A stretch of DNA of 64,000 nucleotides, taken from the NCBI GenBank assembly GCA_013398955.1, contig VWPU01017452.1, positions 1-64,000 of the forward strand, read 5' to 3'. Below, one piece after another: positions 26,091 to 41,055 of the stretch. The stretch comes from Callaeas wilsoni. Taxonomy: Eukaryota > Chordata > Aves > Passeriformes > Callaeidae. Made by a program: the position numbers and the translations under genes. The notes below the pieces were generated by a model that was not told the origin of the DNA, made no database searches, and was given only the letters and a program-made list of their open reading frames with translations. Each line of letters opens with the position of its first letter. Positions within the stretch are counted from its first letter, which is position 1.

Positions 26091-29000
26091 TTTGTCTTTT
26101 ATTATAACTAGGAAAAGCTTTAGTCTGCTAAAATAATTTTGCAGCTTACACATTTCAATTAATACAAGCACAGCAGAATATGACAGAAAGGGCTAAACGC
26201 TGCCAAAATAGCTTACCTTTAAGCATACTTTCTCCTCGGTCAGAGAGAATAAACGCGCTTTTCTGGAAAAATGAAATAATAAGAAACTAATAGTAATAAT
26301 AATGAAGCACAGACTATTTCTATAAGAAACAAGAAAAGCTAAGACATAAATAAATGCAAAGAATTCTTGGGATATTTTGGCTTTGCATGTTTGTTTGTTT
26401 GGTTTTTTGATAAAATAACCAAAGCATATAATTGCATTTACTAATTTCTTCTTTGCGTTCTTTCTTTATTCTCTGTCTGGCATCCTTTATTTCCTGTATC
26501 CTTTGACCCATTTCAAGAATGGACTTAAGGAGGTGCTGATTATTAAGTCAGATGAATTTTTCAATTGACTCACATAAAACATATACAGAAGGTTTTCAGG
26601 TGTGGGGTCATCTGTGACGACCTCCCAAGGAGACACCCACCTGCTGGCCTTGCATTAAATTCTACTGCTTCCACTTTATCGTGCTGTAGCCTGGGCTAGT
26701 CTTCACAGCCATTCACACTGAGTCACTCAACCTCAAAGTGGTCTTTTTCTGGTAATACCCAGGAACAGTACCATCTCCAAAGAAAACACTGCAGCTCTAG
26801 AAATTCCTCTTTTTCCTAAACACAGAGACAATTGTTCATCTCTTCTTATCCTTCCCTTGCTCAGGCGGGTTTGCAGTCTTACCTCCTGTATTAACCTGGA
26901 TTTTAAAAAGTAGCCTTTAAAATGGCAGGAAATTCAACAATTTTGTGCATGCAAGTAGTGCTCAGGAGACTTTTCAGATCATGAAGCTTATAACATGGTC
27001 ATGGCTTGTCTCTCCTTAGGTTCATTTTTAAAACTTCATTATTAAAACCTCTAATCATTTTAAAGGGATTTACCTGTTCACTTCAGCCCTGATGTAGTCT
27101 TAGCAGCAAGTCTTTTGTAGTATGCTGACATGCAATTGATGAGAGGATATGTTGTTTTTAATACCTTGAGATGTATTCTGACGTGCTTCCCATTTCACAC
27201 AGTGAACCAGAGAATACAGGTGGTGCTTAGTTTATTTGTATCTTAAAACAACATTTTCTTACATTACAGTCAGTCTTAGTGAAAATTAGTTTATCTGAAA
27301 TGATCATTCATATATGTACATGTACCTTGAATCCAAAATTAGTAAGACACATTTCTGTACCATTAGATGCCTATTTTCAAATGTCTCATTTTGGTAAGTG
27401 GGGCTTATTTCTCTTATCATGAGTCAAATAGGAGGATTACTGAGGGTGGAACAAGATAAAGGTGATTCATCCCACCTGAGGTCTCCTCATGCACTTCGTA
27501 AGCATTTGGTTTTTATAGAGGACATTAATTAAATAAATACATCTGAATGAATGAGTGAGTAAGAGACCAATACACTCTGTGCTTAAGTGCCTGGAAATAC
27601 TATACTGGGAACTAGAACTTAGCTATGTTGGCTAGGAAAGATGCCTTTTCACACTTAGTGCTTCTGGATGTATCTAGAAATGTGGCCTTCATCTATCCTA
27701 GTAAATGCTAACAATGCTGGAGTGATCCCAACTCCAGGATCCTGTTGTCATTGGTAGTAAAATGTTACAATATCTTCAACAGACACAAATGACCAACAAC
27801 AAAGCACTCAACACAATAGATCAATACTTATAAGCTGCCTTCTAGTATCTCCATCTGGTAAGTTAATAACTGTTGCTTTAGGGTTTGTGTACACACTTTA
27901 ATCATCTTCTCAAATATTTAGATAGACATTTTTTTCCACACTATCGATATATTAAAAAAAAAAAGTAGAGGATTTTTTTCCTGCCTCTTCTTAATTTGTA
28001 GATTTCAGAAATCACATTTCTGAAGAACTGGGGAGAGGGGATGTTTGGCTGAAAAATTCTTTGTATTCACAATTAAATTCTCTAAAAATATGTATTTTCA
28101 TATTCAGTAGCACATTTTATTTACTACTCCCTAATATTGGAGGTAAAGCAGTATAATTCTTTGTGTGTTTTACAAAAAAGGATGATTCTATTCTGTTAAA
28201 TCCATGCTGTATTTCCTATCAGAGTGTCACTATGTGCAGGATTTCTTATTAAAAAAGCAATCTTTAAAGTGATCTGCTGGACTTCTTCTCTCAGGAAACC
28301 CATCTAAGAAGGCTATCTATCTCCCAATAAACACTTTTCTAGCCATCATAAAATACAACCACTTCCTATACAGAGATCACAAAACTAGGCAGTCAGACTT
28401 TTTGTGGTGAAATTTCTGTTGCAAAAAACAGTCTAATTTAAATGATGATTTAGGTCTGAAAAGTCAACAATTGTATATTACACTGTTTAGATATTTTTAA
28501 AAAAAAATTGCCAAAAATATGTATTCTGCTCATCACAATGCAGTCAAGGTACCTGCAAAAGGGATTTTCTATGCAGGTGTATCTTTACTGTATTAGGATC
28601 CATAGGAGAAATCCCAGCTATCTTACCCAAGTCCTAGTACCTTGGGTAAAGTTTCACCAGAAGCAAATAGCCCAACACCTTGTATGAGGACAATGCATGC
28701 CCCGAAACCAGGGCTCAGTTGAGATAACAAGACTTCTACACGTGAGTAAATTAATCTTACACAATTACAAGGATGATTAAGATAAATTAATATTTATATA
28801 CGACTTCCTCCTACTTGCATTGTTTTTACTTAATATCAGGAAGGCTGGATAGTCTTCTCTGTTGCTGGAATCATATGCACTGGGAAGAAATTAAGCTATG
28901 TGTTCTAAGAAGCATTAATCTATGTTAGCAACATTAATATATCTTTGAAGTGAAGCAATAAAACAGAACAGCACAGATCTATTGGAAATATAGATTTGTT

Positions 29001-32000
29001 TTAACTGCTGAATAATTGTTAATTCGGGAAATAAACATAAGATATGTAGAATCTTGGGAATTCATGAATATATTTTCATAGGCAGAAACACCATGACCAA
29101 AAAAAAAAAAGATAAAAAAAGAAAGATGCAGCAGGCTTGGTGAATTTTGTTGAATGTTTGATGAGTTTACAGATCTTTTATCTTAACACTTACTACAGTT
29201 TGAGACTGGTGAATAATTCACAATGAATATTTCGTCAGACACATGTTGCCTTCTTTTGGCAAACAGCTCATAGTTTTCCAGATTCACTTGTTATTTGAAT
29301 TATTTTTTTTAAAAAAGTAACTATGTAGATTAATCCAAAACCATTATATGCAAGTATTTGACAGCTTGGTTGGACTAGTTAGTTATGATGAGCCAGATAA
29401 GTCACAAGGTGTTCTTTCCATTTATACAGTAGAACAACGAGCATATGCTTCTGAAAGAAATGCTTACACATGCAACTATGACATTTAGTTTTTAGTGAAT
29501 ACCCCTGCATGTGATAGGGGAGCATGTGCTCTATGACCATTTGTGCCAGTAAAAGGCAATCATTCAAATGTCTGTAGAAAGCAAACACAAAAGGGGATTG
29601 TCATTATCACATAGCCAACACAATATACAATCTCATTTTTAGACAGGCGAATGAATTAACAATATGCTGTTGGTAGGGCAGATAAGTGACACTGAGGACA
29701 CAAAGAGAATCCCAAGGGCAAATATTTGCATACTATTTGTCTATGTCCCCTTTTTGTAATTGTTTGATGCTGTTGGGTACCTTTTGTTAAGACAAGAAAT
29801 AGTTCCTAGGCAGTAGCAAACTAGGCTGATGACAGTAGCAACAGCCATCCAATAGTCGTCCTCAAAATTGATTTTGTTCCATGCTGTGCTGTCTAACCAT
29901 TGTCCTCAGGGTTGCTTGAAGAGGTGAAAATCACTTCTCACTTTGTAATATACTTCTTCTATGACAACGGCTAAAAGGAGCTGTGTCAGAGGAGCTGTTG
30001 GCAGGGGGGGCGCTTTATATAAGTGAGGGATCCTTCTAACCAAGGAAATCTCATATAACAGTATCCAATTAATTTATATCCATTTAACCTACTGGATGCT
30101 AAATTACAGTAATTGAGCTTAGAAGCTGGCATCAGTTTTCATAGACCAGTAACATACTGAATTATCTATGAGATTAATAATTTTTCCCTTCCTGCCACAT
30201 TTACTTTTACTAAGCAACTGTTGTGAAATGGACAATCCCCATTGTTCTCTCTACACAGACTGGCTTCTCATTCAGTCACACCTAACACCTAACAGTCAGT
30301 GTGTTTTGTCCGTATTGGAAATGGTGAACACCACAGAGTATGTTGTAATGAGCCAGCTGTGCATAAACAGAGATTAGGAATACAGAGATACCATAGTCAG
30401 CTGTGCCTGAATTTTATCTAGACACTTGTCAAAATGGATTTTGCTAGTACGATTTTCCTCTACGTAGTACTACTTTCCTCCACATTATACTAAAAGTATG
30501 TGACTGTCACATGTGTTCAGTCCAGACAGAGAATAAAAGTATGACAATAGCAGGTGCTAGTATTAACACATTTCAAAAATCCATTGTTGGCAGAAGTACA
30601 AGCATCTTGATTTACAGAGGTATTTGAAGTACTGTCATTCGATTTCAGTGGGAATTAAGTACCTGACCTGTTTAGGCACTTAGATAAATCTTACTAAACA
30701 CCCATCTTCACCTCTAGGCAGCTAAATAGCTCTGTGTGTTTGATTTATAGCATTTAAAAGAGGTTGCTGAGGCTTTAACTCAACTGTGCCAGCACATTAA
30801 ATACAGATGCTAGGCAGCATAAGACTCTGCAAAATAGTTAGAAAGTATTAGCTAACATGGGCTATTACCTTAAATCTTTACCTGCAGGGGTTCTTGGAGG
30901 GTAAAAGAATATTACCTCTCAACAGAAGTGGCAAAACAAAGATTAGGTTGTCCAAGAGAAGGAAATAGAGACCACAAAATCTTTTCTCAGCCATACCAAA
31001 CCCAGTGGTTCTCTTGCCTGTAACCAAACTCCACTATTAAGCATGTGGTTGAATAAACATCAGCCAAACTTGAGCATGTTATGATTATTTAGGGATTTCT
31101 CGTTAATGACTATTGTGCAGACCACCCAGCTGCATAGACAAAGTGTGTCAATCTGAAAATATCCCTGTGTATAGTGAAATTGCAGTCATTAGGACCACAA
31201 CAGAATACCATTTCCCTACCACTGGCTACACACCCAGTGAGTCCCTCATTCCCCTGGTAAGGAAAATGGCTTTCAATTAATTCCTCAAAAAGGGGGAAAA
31301 AAAAAAAGAAAATAAAAAAGCAGCTGCAGCATGCACATGGCATAAGCAGTTTACTAAGGCACTACAGTGAAGTGTCATGCAGGCTGTTAAAGGAAATCTA
31401 GTACTCCGGTGATAATGTGTATATTCATTCAGTATAAATGACTAAGTTCAAAAAAATGTACAATGAATCATGGTTGCAAGGCCGGACTTGCTTTGATTAA
31501 CTATACTAGTATAATGAAATCCAACAGAGCAATCACCAAAGCATTTAGCTCCAAATGTAAATCTTCTCTGAAAAGAACATGTTAGGCAATGAGAGGAGGT
31601 ATATAATACAGCTATATTTCATATAATGAAAGTGGAAGCAGTTGGAAAGAAAAGGGAATGTTAACAAGTTGTTATGCTATGTTTGGCAAGAATGAGTAAT
31701 TCTGAATATGTCAGTCATGATAATCCAACAAATTCGTACTCTAAAGGTCAATAGAAGCATTTTCTATAGTGGTACGATAGTTATGCCAAATAGAAAATAA
31801 ACACTTATAAGACATTTTCAAGTATTAATACAGTACCACAATGTGTCCTGGGGAATTAACCTCAGTTTTAAATTAAGGGCATAGATTGATCAATGTAACA
31901 ATTTTGTTAAAAATGTACTGATATAACCCATGTCACTTTCATTTCAGCAAGACTATAATGTTGAATTCCCATATCTCAGGCTTGTCTTAACTGTAGAGAT

Positions 32001-33338
32001 GAAAGGTGTCTTTTCTACCAAGAGGCAGAATGTGCTCTGTCTTCGGAAAACCTACTGTTCTACTACAAGCATGATGATTTCCCCATATAGTTACTGGTCA
32101 TGCATCTGGACATGCAGGTATGTAATTTTTCCAAGGAAACTTATCTGCCAAGTGCCATTAATGTCAATAAAAGATAACCTGCACCAGTGGGAAACCTAGA
32201 CCTGAGGAATTTTTCTCAGTACACAACTCAAAATGTCACAGGTTTTCCATATGTCATAATTTCCCTGCTGTTCCGTCCCTTTTGCCTGTGCAGTTGATTA
32301 CAGTTTGAGACAACCATTTTTTCAGTGGTCACTAGAATTTCTGTGAGCACAAAATGCAGAACATGGGCAAATGGAACAATGCAATCAGCAGGAAAATCTT
32401 TTTCTTCTACTATTGTTTGCCCAGAGAATTTCATGAGGAGAGGCCAGAGAGCAAAAATTGTGGTGAAGAGCTCTGCTGTCACTGCGAGAGAGACTAAGGT
32501 TGAAGGCAATGCTGGTGTTGGGATACTATCCTCCAGGCTGCATGCAGCCAGAGGTAGGGAGTCCCTGGAAGACATATCACAGAAACACAGCATTGGGGAA
32601 GCATCTTAGTGATTTTCTAGTACTTCTTGTGTTAAGAGAAGGACAGAGTTCCTTTACCCCTCTCTTCCAGCCTTTCCACCACCAAGTCAAAATATTTGGC
32701 TTGCCATGGAACAAATGTGCTCTATTACATACATGTAACACATAGCCTATAGATTATCTTATATAAAGAGATTTGATGTTACTGCTATGGGCATGGTCAG
32801 ATTTGGTGAGAGTGGATTCCTCCAAGTCAATGAAGCTATGCCCACTTACACTGAATCTCAATAGGATCTACAGCATTCACGACTCCAGTACTTAAACTAA
32901 TGTTGAGCTTGGTAGACTGAAAGTGCTTACATAAAGCAGTCACACAGAACATTACAATAGTCACTGTAAAATCCGTATGGTAAACCTTCATGTTCCAGAC
33001 TGCTTTTGTACAATATTACAGCACTTGCTATAAAACAGGACTCATTACCTACAGAAGATTTCTTCAAAATTATTCTGTTCTAAGAAGTGAAAGGCTGAAC
33101 AAAAATATTCTTTCACCAATAGAATACTGCATTTCATGCAATAAGCCATAGCTCTCCAGCTTTTGTGAAGTCTACATATTATTAATTTGAAGATGTATGT
33201 ACATATTAACTTGTAAGATTCAAAAGCCTTTGTCTTGGCCCAAAGGCCCTAATACAACATTAACAGGAGGCCTCACACAGTGAGTAGAGTGAGAGCTGAG
33301 ACAGAGTGAAAATTGCTTAATCACCTTTCAGTGATTAA
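26091..33338. other. Long unique AT-rich stretch with no recognised gene
   Basis: About 7.2 kb. The largest frame is at 32228-32593 (-, 121 codons), with overlapping plus-strand frames of 94 and 81 codons. None matches a family I know. At about 30,645-30,725 the words GTACCTGACCTGTTTAGGCACTTAGATAAAT suggest a worn old repeat related to the GGAGTTAGGCACCTAAAT type found in sauropsids, but the evidence is weak. A-rich runs occur at 29,099-29,125 and 31,290-31,318. Confidence 0.5.
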
Positions 33339-33343
33339 GAAGT

Positions 33344-33970
33344 TGTCTTGGGGTGATTCTCTGACAAGACTGCATTCCCCATCGCCTGCTTGATTTCTAG
33401 TGTACCTTTAAATTGCAAAGGGAGAGAGAGAAGCCGAGAGAACTCTTCAAAGTGGCCAGCTTGACCTTGCAGCTAGAATGTTTGCATTCTTTTCTCTCTT
33501 GGAGCTGATAACTTTTGCTAGTTAGAAGAGTTTGCTCTCTTGCTTCTTTGGCTTTCATCTGAGAAGGGACTGTGGTCTCCCTCAGCGGCTTCTGTTTGGT
33601 TTTGGACTGTTTTTGGCTCGAGACCAGCTCCCATCTCCGGACCTGCTCGGTGGGAACCTCCAAGTGGGATCGTCGGACCCTGCATGGCCGGCCCGGCCCA
33701 GTGTAGGACTGCAGGTTTTACCTACAGAAAGAGCTCTAAAATCCATAGTCCTCTTTTAGGGGACGGGGGAGGGGGTTTCAATATCCTTTTCTGCCCCATG
33801 CCTGCGAGGGACTCTGTTTGTTAAATAAATAGATTTTTTCACTTTCATTTGAGAAATTATTTTCCCGAACCTGTGGGGAAGGTGCTGCTGGGACCTGCTT
33901 GCCTGGCAGGCAGGAGAGAGAGAGATCCTCTCAGGTTGTTTCCTCCTGGATTTTTGTCCAAACCGGCACA
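33344..33970 (+). mobile_element. Solo LTR, copy A of a three-copy ERV LTR family
   Basis: The element begins TGTCTTGGGG and ends GGCACA. An AATAAA signal lies at 33824-33829, followed by a T-rich stretch and a U5-like region ending in TTTCCTCC plus about 30 bases. It aligns along its length with copy B (41387-42034) and, at the 3' part, with copy C (47023-47416, inverted). Shared blocks include AGAAAGAGCTCT, TGCCTG...ACTCTGTTTGTTAA and TTTCCTCCT. The flanks GAAGT (33339-33343) and GAGGT (33971-33975) differ by one base and may be a 5-bp target duplication. No internal retroviral genes adjoin it, so it is a solo LTR. Overlapping open frames of 75-94 codons are not real genes. Confidence 0.75.
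33824..33829 (+). terminator. LTR poly(A) signal AATAAA
   Basis: AATAAA lies inside GTTAAATAAATAG of LTR copy A. The same site reads AAAGAAA in copy B and AATAAA (on the minus strand) in copy C. Confidence 0.65.
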
Positions 33971-36930
33971 GAGGTGATGAGACTCTACTGGAAAGGAAGG
34001 ACGATTTTTTAGGATTATTGTTTTCCTAACACTAAACTAGCTTTTTACAATGAAATATCATAATGGACTCAAGGGACAAAAAAATGTTTTAACTTGTTTG
34101 GAAATCACAGTCAACCTCCAGGCCCCAGTGTCCATGGACAGACACTGAAATCCGTGTTCCAATAGCAGCATAAGTATCCTAATCAAAGTTGCTCATTCAC
34201 TGTTGCCATCGATTTCTTTCAAAGCACTGACTAGTAAATGGAAAACATACTGCTTACTGCTCCCAAAATGTTTTCTACTATGACTGTAAATTTCTCATTT
34301 GGTTTTTCTTCTGACCAATTATCTTAATCGATAGGGAGCTTGAGATAGAAAATAACTAAACAACTCTTCTCCCAAACCTCTGCAGACAGAGTTGTACAAT
34401 GTCACAGCATAGGCAGAAAAATGAGTTTACTTTGAGAGTATCTTTTCCTTAGAAAATTTTGTAAAATGGCACTGGCTACAAAATTATCTGCATCTATATG
34501 CTAAGTTCCATACCATCACTGATTACAAAACACTAGAAAAATTAAACACAATTTTGTTTGTTGCACACTTTGAAGGACAGATATTCTATATCACATGGAA
34601 TTTTAAGCAAGTTATACAAAGTTTCCTCGACCACCAAATGTCCTCTGACTTTTGGGAGTGCTGTGTGCATGTGTTGCCTTCCCACAAGCAGGAAAACAGT
34701 GGGAGCAGATTCCCCAGGACTGAGAAAATAAGACAATCAAGGAATTCTTATACAGACTGAGTGATAGCCAGCTCTGCTCAATGAAATGTTTAAGCGTGTG
34801 TATCAGTAAGAGAATTAAGCATGGATGTAAGCTCCGCATGATTCGTAAGTACCACAAGGAAGGTAGGAAGACACGGTTCTTTTTCTTTCACTCAAATGTT
34901 TCTTGGGACATGTGAATGTTATTTATTAGAAATTAAGCAAACCAACTCAGCCAGGCTGTTTTAACAACTTGATTAGTCTGTTTCTAAATTCGAAAGGATT
35001 TCCAAACCTGCCTCTAATTTTTATAAATGGTAGCACGTGATGAAAATGAGCTGCCTACATCCTAACCATAGAGCTGAGCTGGAACATACATCATGTGCTT
35101 TTTGCCAGAGGGAAAGGCTGGGACCACACAAAGGGAGTCTTCCCAGCCCCTCCTGCAGCTGTGTGTCCTGCAGAGACCTCTCCTGGCAGAGCTCAGGAAG
35201 TCACGCTGGGCTCCTCTCCTTGGCCACGGTGAGCCTTTACAGACTCGATCTTCTGACTGCTGAAAGACAGACAAGCCTTGAAAATAGTTCCCTTTTTTGT
35301 TGTTGTTTTGTGGCGACCTGTTTTCCCCAGCTATCTTATGAAGCTATTTCTACAAAATCACATTGGTTGCTTTATTTCTCTTGGTAGCTGGTGATAATGG
35401 ACAAATCTAGATCGCCAGTTTCCAGAAATCATGCTGCCTTGTTGGGTAGGTAGGTTATGCCTATGATACATTCTTTGGCATGTACCCCAACCAGTGAAGA
35501 CTGAAAATGTATCAATATTTGAAAATTTTAAAAAATACATTAGGAAGTTTAGATCAGAGGATTGCAGCATTATTGAGGTAGAACACAGTTGAATTAGTGC
35601 TTTCCAATTTTATATTGACAGCAGATTAAAGCAGTAGGAAAAAATGTCCCAGCAGAATAAAATATCTGTGATAAAACTTCAAGAGCCCCAATGGTGGAAT
35701 AACCTCACATCAGGCACCAATTTATGGGGTAAATTTTAGAATACATATTAGGGGGAAAAAAATCAGCATGAGAGATTTAAGTAACACTGTCTTCTGCCAG
35801 TAATACTGCTGTATATCCCACAGTTCCCTTGAGTGATTATGCCAATATCTGCAGCATTGGGATTGGTCACCTATTAATCAGGAGGAGAAAACCTTCACAT
35901 CTCTTCTGTGAAGAATCATGAGCTGGGGAACTTAATGCAGGCAAACAGATCCAATAACTTTATTCTTACAGCAGAGTGACATAAGCAAATATAAATCCCA
36001 ATAGTATTATTATAATGCCTGCTAAGCTAATTGAGAACATATTCGTTTGCTTCAACTAAGTAAATTACTGTTACAATTATATGACCCCAAGGTCACCTCC
36101 TTTAGGAGATGTCTAGCACTTGAATTAACTATTCAACTCTTCACAGTAAGCGGCCTCAGCCAATCAATGCCAAATAAATACTGCTGAAATATGCATTTAA
36201 TTATCCTAACACTTTAGCTTCTAAACACTTTTCGTTGCCAGCAGTATTTTTATTTGCTAATTTATTCTGGAAGGGTGAGAGTTTTCTGAGTCTCGTCCGA
36301 GCATCATCTTCGTAAACTCTGATCCCAAAAGAGATCACAGCCAACCATCACAGACAGAACTGGATACAGAGATATTCCTTTGATAAGGTGGAGCAAAAAA
36401 AATTTATTCCATATTCTTTATATTGTTGGTTGCAAGAAGCAAACACAGACAGATAATTTTTATGAAGTTTCAAAATCATGAGCCTCCAATGTGCTTTGCC
36501 AGGTTAGCTAAGGACAAAATGCCTCTTCTAAATGAAGAATCCATGTTTTGCCAAACTCAGAGTTACTACAGATGAATTAAAACTGAAATTTAAAATATCA
36601 GTGAGCTCACAACAAACTTTTATTTTTGAAATTCTATGGTACAATTTACACATGAACTAAAGTCTGCTACAAAAAACCATTAAAATATAAGTTATTCTGG
36701 AAGCTAAAAGCTGCTTTTCATCCTCCTGACTTGCTAAAACTAATCCCAATGAATCTTGGGCTTGTAAAGCCTAGGCCCATACTGATAAACGCAGTTTAAG
36801 CCCTTTACATAAGGGCTTCATTGGACTCCTCTACTGGAACACATCGTCCCTCAAGGAATACACAGTAAGTTGTTATTTAGGCTTATCACATCATGTATTA
36901 GTCCCTAGAAATAAGAAAGCTCCTGACCAT
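33971..36930. other. Unique DNA, nothing recognised
   Basis: Overlapping frames near 34,542-34,857 and 35,037-35,387 (116 codons, +) are antisense pairs without family resemblance. The segment 35,060-35,270 is somewhat GC-rich and has a possible donor CACG|GTGAGC, but no support for an exon. Confidence 0.5.
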
Positions 36931-37010
36931 TCTTCTGTAAATTGGAGTAGAATTAAATTTGCCATTCATTTGCACCACTGTAAATAAGAGCTCAGCTTGG
37001 TCCTGCATAC
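36931..37010 (+). repeat. Possible old sauropsid interspersed repeat, fragment
   Basis: AATTGGAGTAGAATTAAATT followed by TTTGCACCACTGTAAATAAGAG and CAGCTTGGTCCTG resembles the old sauropsid repeat with TTACACCAGTGTAAATGAGAGCAGAATCTGGTCC. It is diverged and short. Recognition is by eye only. Confidence 0.35.
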
Positions 37011-40000
37011 AAGATAATCCTTGCACAACTAAAAATTACTTGTCTTTTATTCTTGTACCCTTTTCTGGATTTTGCATGGTTTATCATGTAAATAAACAAA
37101 CATATCCAACTGCAGTATAAAAAATAGTCTAATTTTGCAATTACTTGTAATATAAATTTCATGAATATTAATTATTTTAAAGAGAAGAATAAAAGTGATG
37201 ATGTCCTGCAGACTAGTAGACTTCATATCTTCAGAAAAAAATGTCTTGTTAATTTTTAAACAAGAAGCATTCATTATTATGCTTTCTGTGGCAAGACTGA
37301 CTTTTTTTGTAAATGATGACCATAATTAGGCCTCTCATAATGAACATTGCCATTACTAAACAGTACAATTTATATAATGTCTCCTCTCTAGGAGACTTTC
37401 CTTTTTTATTGAGGAGAAAAGGCAGATAATGACTGAGATTATAGTTTAATACCATTCTTTTTAAGGATATTGCAAAAAACATATATAGACTATATTAATC
37501 TTTAAGCAAAATTTAATGAGACTGTGTCTGTTTAGCCAGAAAAAGAACTGAATTATTTGTCCTGACTCTAATGCAATGTTGATGTTTCTCCTAGTTCTAG
37601 AGAAATGTACAAATTAAGTTATACCCAAGTGATATTTTTACACAGTGTAAAACATTTCTATGTCATTCACGAACTTAATTTAAGCCTGGCAGAACTATGT
37701 ATAGAGAAGAATTACTTGAAACTGCTACTAGCCAAATAAGGAATGTCTTCACAATTACTTCTAGCTCTAGAAAGCCTTTTATTCAACTGCAAATACAAAC
37801 TATTTGTGGCTTTGTATGTGGAGATTTTTGAAGATGGCCTGGTCTTGAAATCAACACAAAATTGTTATCAAAGAAAGGGACTTTATCTACATATGCTCTT
37901 GTTTTTCCAAGCAGAAGAAAAGACTAACATGACATAGGTGACCACTTCCAGAACTAGCATTCTAAACATCAACACCTGAGACTTTGTGCAAAAAAGTACC
38001 TAGAGAATGCTTATGACTTGTTTATAACATTTCTGAATATTTTCAGCTGAGTTCAGAAGGGCTTCATGAAAGAAAAACAGGCAAATTTTGCTGAGTTTAA
38101 ATATTGTTCAGCTAATGGCGGCTCTACGGAAAATGCTGATTTAGCCACAGTTCAAACATGGCGCATTCTTTTGCTGTTTCCCTGATTAAATATGTGACTG
38201 CATATTCCTATTTGTGTTGTAAGATGGTCTGCAAAATTACATTAATTTAGTTCGCTTTTTTGGTAGTGCCTAAATTACTTTGGAAAAAAAGCTTTTCTCA
38301 TATTGCAAGGAATCTATCCTTCTAAGTTATCTTAAGGGTAATGATTTATGAAATCCTGCTGAAAACATTTGTATGACAGCTCTATGATTTTTTCCAACCA
38401 CAGTTTTAGTGAAAAGCAACATTATTAGAAGAACAAAGCAGTGTGATTTGGGGAGAACCTTCTAGTACATGGATTTGATTCAAAGTGGCATTTTAAAGTT
38501 ATACCCTAGGCTTGCTCAGCTTTTGGTCAAGCTGTGCAAGTCAGATTATGTTTTGCAACATTAGAAAGTCAGAAAGGGCAGAGGAGAGGGCTTTCCATCA
38601 TTTGCAGTCTAAACATATGCCTTAGGATGACATTAGACAGAGATTTCAATCCTTGAAAAACTGGAGGTGGACAGATATTTTCTATCTAGCTGTACCTTTG
38701 CAGGTATTTGTAAACAGGCTCAATAAATTTCTGTAGGAAAAAAAGACCCAGAAATTGCCATGGAAGGAAAAGACATTGTTTGGTTTTGAATGAGAAAAAT
38801 TAAAACAGAATGTTTTGTTTCAGGCCAGCTCAGCCCAAATCAAAAAGTCATGATCTGACAAACTGAAAAGAAGCTTTTCATTTCACATCAGTTTAACATT
38901 AATCAACGTCTGTCTGAAGTGCTGTTACGTGCCATGAGATTTGTAGTTCTTTGTGCTGGGGAACTGAAAGCATGTTTCAGCTGTCAAATCCAAGTACATG
39001 TCCTAGCCCTGTCCTAATAAACCTTGTGTTTATCCGCCTCCCACTTTTTTCCCTTCTTCTTTGCTGCGCTTTCTCTAGGAAAGAAATTGAACTCTCAAAG
39101 AGACAACCATGACACAAAAGCATCAGTCCTCTTGTCTTGCCAGCTGTGGCAACAGGACTGCAGACCTTGCCATGGAGAAAAGAGGCTGTTTGGATAGAGC
39201 CATAACCTTGCCAGATGAACCCTGCTTTACTTTGCTCTTTCTCCATTAAAGAAAAAGATCTCTCTGGGAAACAGGTTATTTTCAATATACCAGAATGTGG
39301 CCTATTGTCTATAAAGAATTGTATTCTGATGTTCATTTATTAACCTGCAGGAAACTTTTGAAGAACTTTGTCAGACTGTTGTGGGACAGAAGGTTCATGA
39401 ACTGTGTGATGAAGGAAGGAAAGGCTTCCCCATCTCTTGAACCATCTCAGTGATGTGTTTTGTGTGTTAACTGCTGAATTCATAATACATCTTAGCTATA
39501 ACTAAAACATTTTTGAAGCCAAATTCCTAATTTAAAAGGGTAGTTTCCTACTACTGAAGAATAGTTACTGCTACAGGATACTTGGATATGTGAACAAAAA
39601 TCTTAAAGACTAACTCTAAAAAGAGATGAACTAACATTGCTGGCCACCAGTTTTTGCTTTACCTGTGTTTCCATAAAAATGCACAGACAGCTAGAATGAA
39701 AGATTCTTCTTGAAAAATATTTTCTGAAGTCTTTTACGTTTTGTACAACAGGCACAGTTATACAGTGAGTCGAAGGAGACTGTAGATCTGCCACTGTTAG
39801 CCCTAGTTATGGATCATGCACACCAACTTACTTGAAAGAAAATGAGCATAGAGCCTTATAGCCCCAACCTCCTTGTGGCTGCATTTTTGTACATGTTTTC
39901 TGATCAACCTTAATTCAACTCAACATATCTTGCTTGCCTCTTGCAAGCACTTTTGACAAAATAATTTAAACACCTTTTAATATCACCTAGGCACACCCAA

Positions 40001-41055
40001 AATACACTCTTCTGTGTATTATAAAATTGTGAGAGTCCTTGACAATATTTTAGGTAAAAAAAAAAAGATCAGCATGCATTATAAATCATATTGAAAACTA
40101 GCTGCTTCTTACCAATGAAATATGAGCACACTTTGCAGTAGCTGTCCTTTAATAGGATTTAAAACTAGGCAGAGTTACAGCCCAAACAGGCTGTAGACTA
40201 TTTCCTTCCAGATAGGAAACAAACCTGTGCCACAACAGGGTAGAGCCCTTGCTGAGGGTGGTAGTGTTCATGCAGGCAGGTTAGCTGTAAGTACAGGTCA
40301 AAAATACAGCAGAGGCAGGCAGAAAAGCTGTGTCTTGGTGCTGTGTATCTTTGAGTCAAGTCATGTATCTATGTGCTGAAGCATGGTTTGCACAGGAAAG
40401 TAGTGTACCTTAAGGAGTCCTCTTATTCCTCTGTCAGCTAGGAAGCAGTGAGTGAAAAAGAGCACCCCTGGAGTTACCTTTTACCAGGGGATGTGTCGGG
40501 AGAGTTGACAGAGGGTTCCTACATCTTCAGGTCTAGCTGGGCCGGGGCTGCACAAGAGATGTGCTTAGTGTCTAGTGCTTACTCCAAACTGAGGACAAGC
40601 AATAAAACATAGAGTGATTCCTATTTGCACTGCCCCTTTTCAGGGCTGATGGCAAAGCCGTGGTTTTCCCCTTTGGGCTCTGTAGCACTGTGAGTGCTGC
40701 TTCTGCATAATCATTCCACCAAGGAAACAGAAGCTGGTTCACTTGGAAAGGCAGAGGGCATAATAGAAATGAGATGCTGTAATCAGGCCATGAGTGTGAT
40801 TCATCAGCTTTAAAAAGAAACTTTTGGCAATGTTTTTTGCGATGGGAGGATGGGAACCTTTGAAATTTGAAGAACACGGTGGTCTGGAGGCCATTCAGAT
40901 GAGGAAAAAATATTTAAAAATTCATCTCCATTGATTAAAAGCTAAATAAAAAGCTAAGACAGACATGGGTACAGCAAAAGAATACATTCCTTGTATCCAA
41001 CTAGAAGTTCTCAGCAACCTTTTTTACATTGCTGAGCATGATTGTCACATTAGCA
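37011..41055. other. Unique DNA, nothing recognised
   Basis: Open frames of 101-119 codons on the minus strand at 38977-39336 and 40572-40877 show no domain and no splice support. The segment at 40,440-40,560 is mildly GC-rich. No repeat was identified. Confidence 0.5.
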